NCBI GenBank assembly: GCA_002298155.1
Contig: DBME01000466.1
Coordinates: forward strand, 1-9,097
Length of the DNA stretch: 9,097 bases
Source of the DNA: Holophagaceae bacterium UBA706
GTDB lineage: Bacteria > Acidobacteriota > Holophagae > Holophagales > Holophagaceae
Reading direction: 5' to 3'
In this document: positions 6,777 to 9,097 of the stretch, one piece after another
Layout: each line of letters opens with the position of its first letter
Position numbering within the stretch: position 1 is the stretch's first letter
The notes under the pieces: model-generated
Told to the model about the DNA's origin: nothing
The model's database searches: none
The model's input: the letters and a program-made list of their open reading frames with translations, nothing else
Position numbers and translations under genes: made by a program

Positions 6777-8951
6777 ATGCGAACCTCTTCAATCGGCAAC
6801 CTCTCCCTCGCCCTGGCCCTGGGACTCGGCGTGCTGGGCATGGGCTGCAAGAGCTCCGACCCCGCGACCGCTGTCGTCCCCGCGGCCGGCGGAACCACCA
6901 ATGGCTCCACCACGCCCGTCACCCCCGTCCCCGACACTCCGGTGACCCCTTCCAACCCCGGCACCGTCGACGCTTCCGTCCCCGCCCCCGCGATCCAGTA
7001 TTCCTTCTACGTCGCCAAGTCCGAAGAAGACCTGATGGCCGACTCGGACTATGGATACATGATCGTCAAGGCAACCCCCGATTTCCGGGAAGCCAAGTTC
7101 GAGACGGCCGGTATCCAGGTGGTCGGGAAGTTCACCCTCAAGGGCTTCAATTACTATCGCTTGTTCAAGGAGTCTGGCGTCCTGGTGGCCCTGGACGGCC
7201 TCAACAAGACCGCGGGCGTGATCTACGCCGAGCCCGACACCCTCCTTCACGGCGATGCCGCCATCGTCTATGACAACCCGGATCCGCGCGTCCAGTCGGA
7301 GCAGTATTCCGCCTACATCACGCATCTCAAGGACGCCTGGACCACCTACGGTTTCGGTCCCTACCGTCCCGTGTCCGTCGGTGTCGACACCGGCATCAAC
7401 TTCAGCCATGAGGATCTGACCGGCCAGGTGCTCCACGCATACTCCTGGTATGACCTCGACGCCGGCGGCACGGCCCTGCCCGCCTTCAGCGACCCCATCG
7501 ACTACGTCGGAACCGCCCGCACCACCACCGACGGCAACGGGCACGGAACCCACACCGGCGGGACCATGGCCGCCGTAGGGAACAACGGCAAGGGCGTCGC
7601 CGGCGTGTGCTGGAACACGGACGTGATCAGCTACAAGGGTCTGGCTGATAGCGGCTCGGGTCAAACCTGGGCCATCTACGGATCCCTCTACCACCTGATC
7701 AACTGGAAGACCGCCAATCACTATACCCACACGATCCCCGTCAACATGTCCCTGGGCGGCAGCGGAGCATCCCAGTTCGCCATCGACATGATCGAGGCCG
7801 CCCTGGAAAACAACATCGTCGTCATCGCCTCCATGGGAAACACGGGCCAGAACTTGGCCCAGTATCCCTCCGGCTACTCCGGCGTCATCGCCGTGGGAGC
7901 CAGCAACGGCGAAGACAAGAAGGTCCATTTCTCCAACTCGGGCCGCAACATCTCCGTGTGCGCCCCCGGCTACAACATCATCTCCACCTATGCCTTCGGA
8001 AACGACATCTACTATTCCGAATCGGGCACCTCGCAGGCCGCCCCGTTCGTCACGGGCCTCGTGACCTACATGCTCACGTTCGCGCCCGACCTTACCCCTG
8101 GCCAGATCAAGACCTACCTTGAGACGAACGCCGACCTCATCGAAGGCGCCACCGGCTATACCATGACCACCGGTTGGGGCCGCGTGAACGTGCTCAAGAC
8201 CATTGCCGCCGTCAAGGCGGATGTGGACGCCGGCACGACCAACATCCCTAACAACTACGTGGAAGGCCGCCTCAAGGTCACGGTTTCCAACACGTTCGAA
8301 GGCGTCACCACGCCTTTCTCCGGAGTCCCCGTCTACCTCTACAAGTGTGACGCCACTGGCGCCATCACCAACTACGTCGCCAGCAGCGTCACCGTTTCCG
8401 GAAGCATCATCAACGAGGACGGCGTGGCGTTCTTCAATCTCCTGAAGCCCGGTTACTACGTCGCCAAGGCGACCTATTCCGGCCAGGTTGGCACCACGGC
8501 AGTGTTCCCGCTTGCGGTCGGCCAGCCCATTCCGGCCCAGACCATCGCCTACTCCAGCCCGACTTATAAGATCCAGACTTTCATGGACGCTGGCAGCAAA
8601 GGCACCGAAGACGACGTCATCAAAGTCTGGGACGCCACGGGCACGCTCATCGCATCTTATGATTGGGATGCGCTGGACACCCTCGATGTCCTCCTGGCCA
8701 CCGGGAAGACGTACACCATCGGCGTCTTGCCCTACAAGCCCCAGTACATCGGCGAGTACGCCCTTTACGTCTCCCGCAGCACCTATCCCGGCACTAATCC
8801 AGCCCCCGGCACCTTTGCCGCGCCCGACAGCACCGCCCTGCTGGGAAGCCAGAGCCACACGCTGGCCACTCCCCAGGCAATCGCACTCGACCAGCTCTAC
8901 AACTGCAACCTGCCTACGGGCGGTGACTTCTACACCGTCACTATTCCCTGA
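6777..8951 (+). CDS. Subtilisin-like S8 serine protease, lipoprotein precursor
   Basis: 724 residues from the ATG chosen by its Shine-Dalgarno (two more if the GTG at 6771 is used). A signal sequence ends in LGMGC, with Cys24 as probable lipidation site, then a Thr/Pro/Ser-rich linker (about 28-72). Residues about 75-158 look like a fervidolysin-type prodomain (YMIVKATPDF ... GVIYAEPD). The S8 catalytic domain (about 175-480) has D204 (VGVDTGI), H256 (GNGHGTHTGGT), oxyanion N355 (ASMGNTG) and S419 (SGTSQAAP), so the triad is intact. Two C-terminal beta domains follow: a transthyretin-like/carboxypeptidase-regulatory segment (about 495-585; PFSGVPVYLY ... LKPGYYVAKATY) and a PPC-like segment (about 597-668; DDVIKVWDATGTLIASYD ... 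GEYALYVS). No C-terminal sorting signal. It should cleave proteins outside the cytoplasm; substrate unknown. The GTSQA and HTGG variants differ from the common GTSMA and HVAG but spare catalytic residues. Co-transcribed with the preceding lipoprotein gene. Confidence 0.93.
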   Translation: MRTSSIGNLSLALALGLGVLGMGCKSSDPATAVVPAAGGTTNGSTTPVTPVPDTPVTPSNPGTVDASVPAPAIQYSFYVAKSEEDLMADSDYGYMIVKATPDFREAKFETAGIQVVGKFTLKGFNYYRLFKESGVLVALDGLNKTAGVIYAEPDTLLHGDAAIVYDNPDPRVQSEQYSAYITHLKDAWTTYGFGPYRPVSVGVDTGINFSHEDLTGQVLHAYSWYDLDAGGTALPAFSDPIDYVGTARTTTDGNGHGTHTGGTMAAVGNNGKGVAGVCWNTDVISYKGLADSGSGQTWAIYGSLYHLINWKTANHYTHTIPVNMSLGGSGASQFAIDMIEAALENNIVVIASMGNTGQNLAQYPSGYSGVIAVGASNGEDKKVHFSNSGRNISVCAPGYNIISTYAFGNDIYYSESGTSQAAPFVTGLVTYMLTFAPDLTPGQIKTYLETNADLIEGATGYTMTTGWGRVNVLKTIAAVKADVDAGTTNIPNNYVEGRLKVTVSNTFEGVTTPFSGVPVYLYKCDATGAITNYVASSVTVSGSIINEDGVAFFNLLKPGYYVAKATYSGQVGTTAVFPLAVGQPIPAQTIAYSSPTYKIQTFMDAGSKGTEDDVIKVWDATGTLIASYDWDALDTLDVLLATGKTYTIGVLPYKPQYIGEYALYVSRSTYPGTNPAPGTFAAPDSTALLGSQSHTLATPQAIALDQLYNCNLPTGGDFYTVTIP

Positions 8952-8970
8952 TCCAGGCCCATGAACGGAG

Positions 8971-9003
8971 AGAGGGTGGAGCGGTCACGCTTCACCCTCT
9001 TTT
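8971..9003 (+). terminator. Strong intrinsic terminator of the lipoprotein-protease operon
   Basis: Bases 8971-8983 pair with 8988-9000 to form a 13-bp stem with a single G-U pair and a GTCA loop, followed directly by a T-run (9000-9003). It lies 19 bases after the protease stop codon and is the clearest terminator in the window. Confidence 0.88.
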
Positions 9004-9019
9004 CGTGTACCGCTATGCT
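8991..9019 (+). promoter_or_regulatory. Candidate sigma70 promoter for the last gene
   Basis: TTCACC (8991-8996, four of six to TTGACA) and TATGCT (9014-9019, four of six to TATAAT) are 17 bases apart. The predicted start near 9026 gives a leader of about 11 nt just including GGAGG before the ATG at 9037. The -35 lies in the descending arm of the terminator stem. Modest matches, but the spacing and position are right. Confidence 0.4.
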
Positions 9020-9036
9020 GAGCCCCGGAGGCCACC

Positions 9037-9097
9037 ATGATCCGCATCTGGCTCATCTCCATCCTTGCCGTGGCAGCGGTTGCCGGAGCCCAGACCC
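9037..9097 (+). CDS. Exported protein, N-terminal fragment (cut by window end)
   Basis: Twenty codons are visible before the window ends: MIRIWLISILAVAAVAGAQT. This is a classic Sec signal peptide: one basic residue, a hydrophobic core and an AGA-Q type signal peptidase I site, with no lipobox Cys. GGAGG at 9027-9031 with a 5-base gap supports the start. The terminator before it separates it from the protease operon, so it probably has its own promoter. The mature protein is outside the window and its function cannot be inferred. Confidence 0.7.
   Translation, partial: MIRIWLISILAVAAVAGAQT

Noticed and set aside
4526..6964. Minus-strand open frame of 812 codons opposite the lipoprotein gene
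   Set aside because: Gly/Val/Asp-rich low-complexity translation that spans two well-supported + strand genes and their junction; a composition artefact.
6789..8858. Minus-strand open frame of 689 codons opposite the protease gene
   Set aside because: Same artefact; the + strand frame contains an intact S8 catalytic triad.

Overview
The window is high-GC DNA from a Gram-negative bacterium. The CinA, CHASE-hybrid-kinase and lipoprotein repertoire and the codon style (strong G/C at third positions) would fit an acidobacterium of the Holophagae/Geothrix type. That placement is inference from general character; no rRNA or other marker gene is present. All supported genes are on the + strand.

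Layout. Bases 1-339 hold no convincing gene. Bases 340-1578 encode a full-length two-domain CinA (N-terminal molybdopterin-binding-like domain plus C-terminal NMN deamidase domain). After 45 bases comes a large hybrid sensor histidine kinase (1624-4191) with the order TM, CHASE, TM, PAS, HisKA, HATPase, receiver. Bases 4192-4495 are a regulatory intergenic region. It has an AT-rich island with TTAACA direct and inverted repeats, a sigma70-like promoter candidate overlapping those repeats, a GC-rich hairpin, a perfect extended -10 (TGATATAAT), and a leader of about 120 nt with competing hairpins. This region feeds a two-gene operon: a 756-aa lipoprotein with two cadherin-like beta-sandwich domains and further beta-rich and FN3-like segments (4496-6766), and an S8 subtilisin-like protease made as a lipoprotein precursor (6777-8951). 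The second gene's Shine-Dalgarno overlaps the first gene's stop codon. A strong intrinsic terminator (8971-9003) closes the operon. The next gene begins at 9037 with a signal peptide, from a promoter whose -35 sits inside the terminator stem, and runs off the window.

How the genes may work together. The last two full genes look like an exported surface module: a membrane-anchored beta-sandwich scaffold or adhesin and a subtilase whose lipid anchor lies N-terminal to its prodomain, so that self-processing would release the active protease. The hybrid kinase senses an extracytoplasmic small molecule through CHASE and ends in a receiver without an output domain, so it needs a partner encoded elsewhere. 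Whether it controls the adjacent operon is unknown. cinA is a housekeeping gene of nucleotide repair/NAD salvage. I see no mobile element, CRISPR array, tRNA or rRNA.
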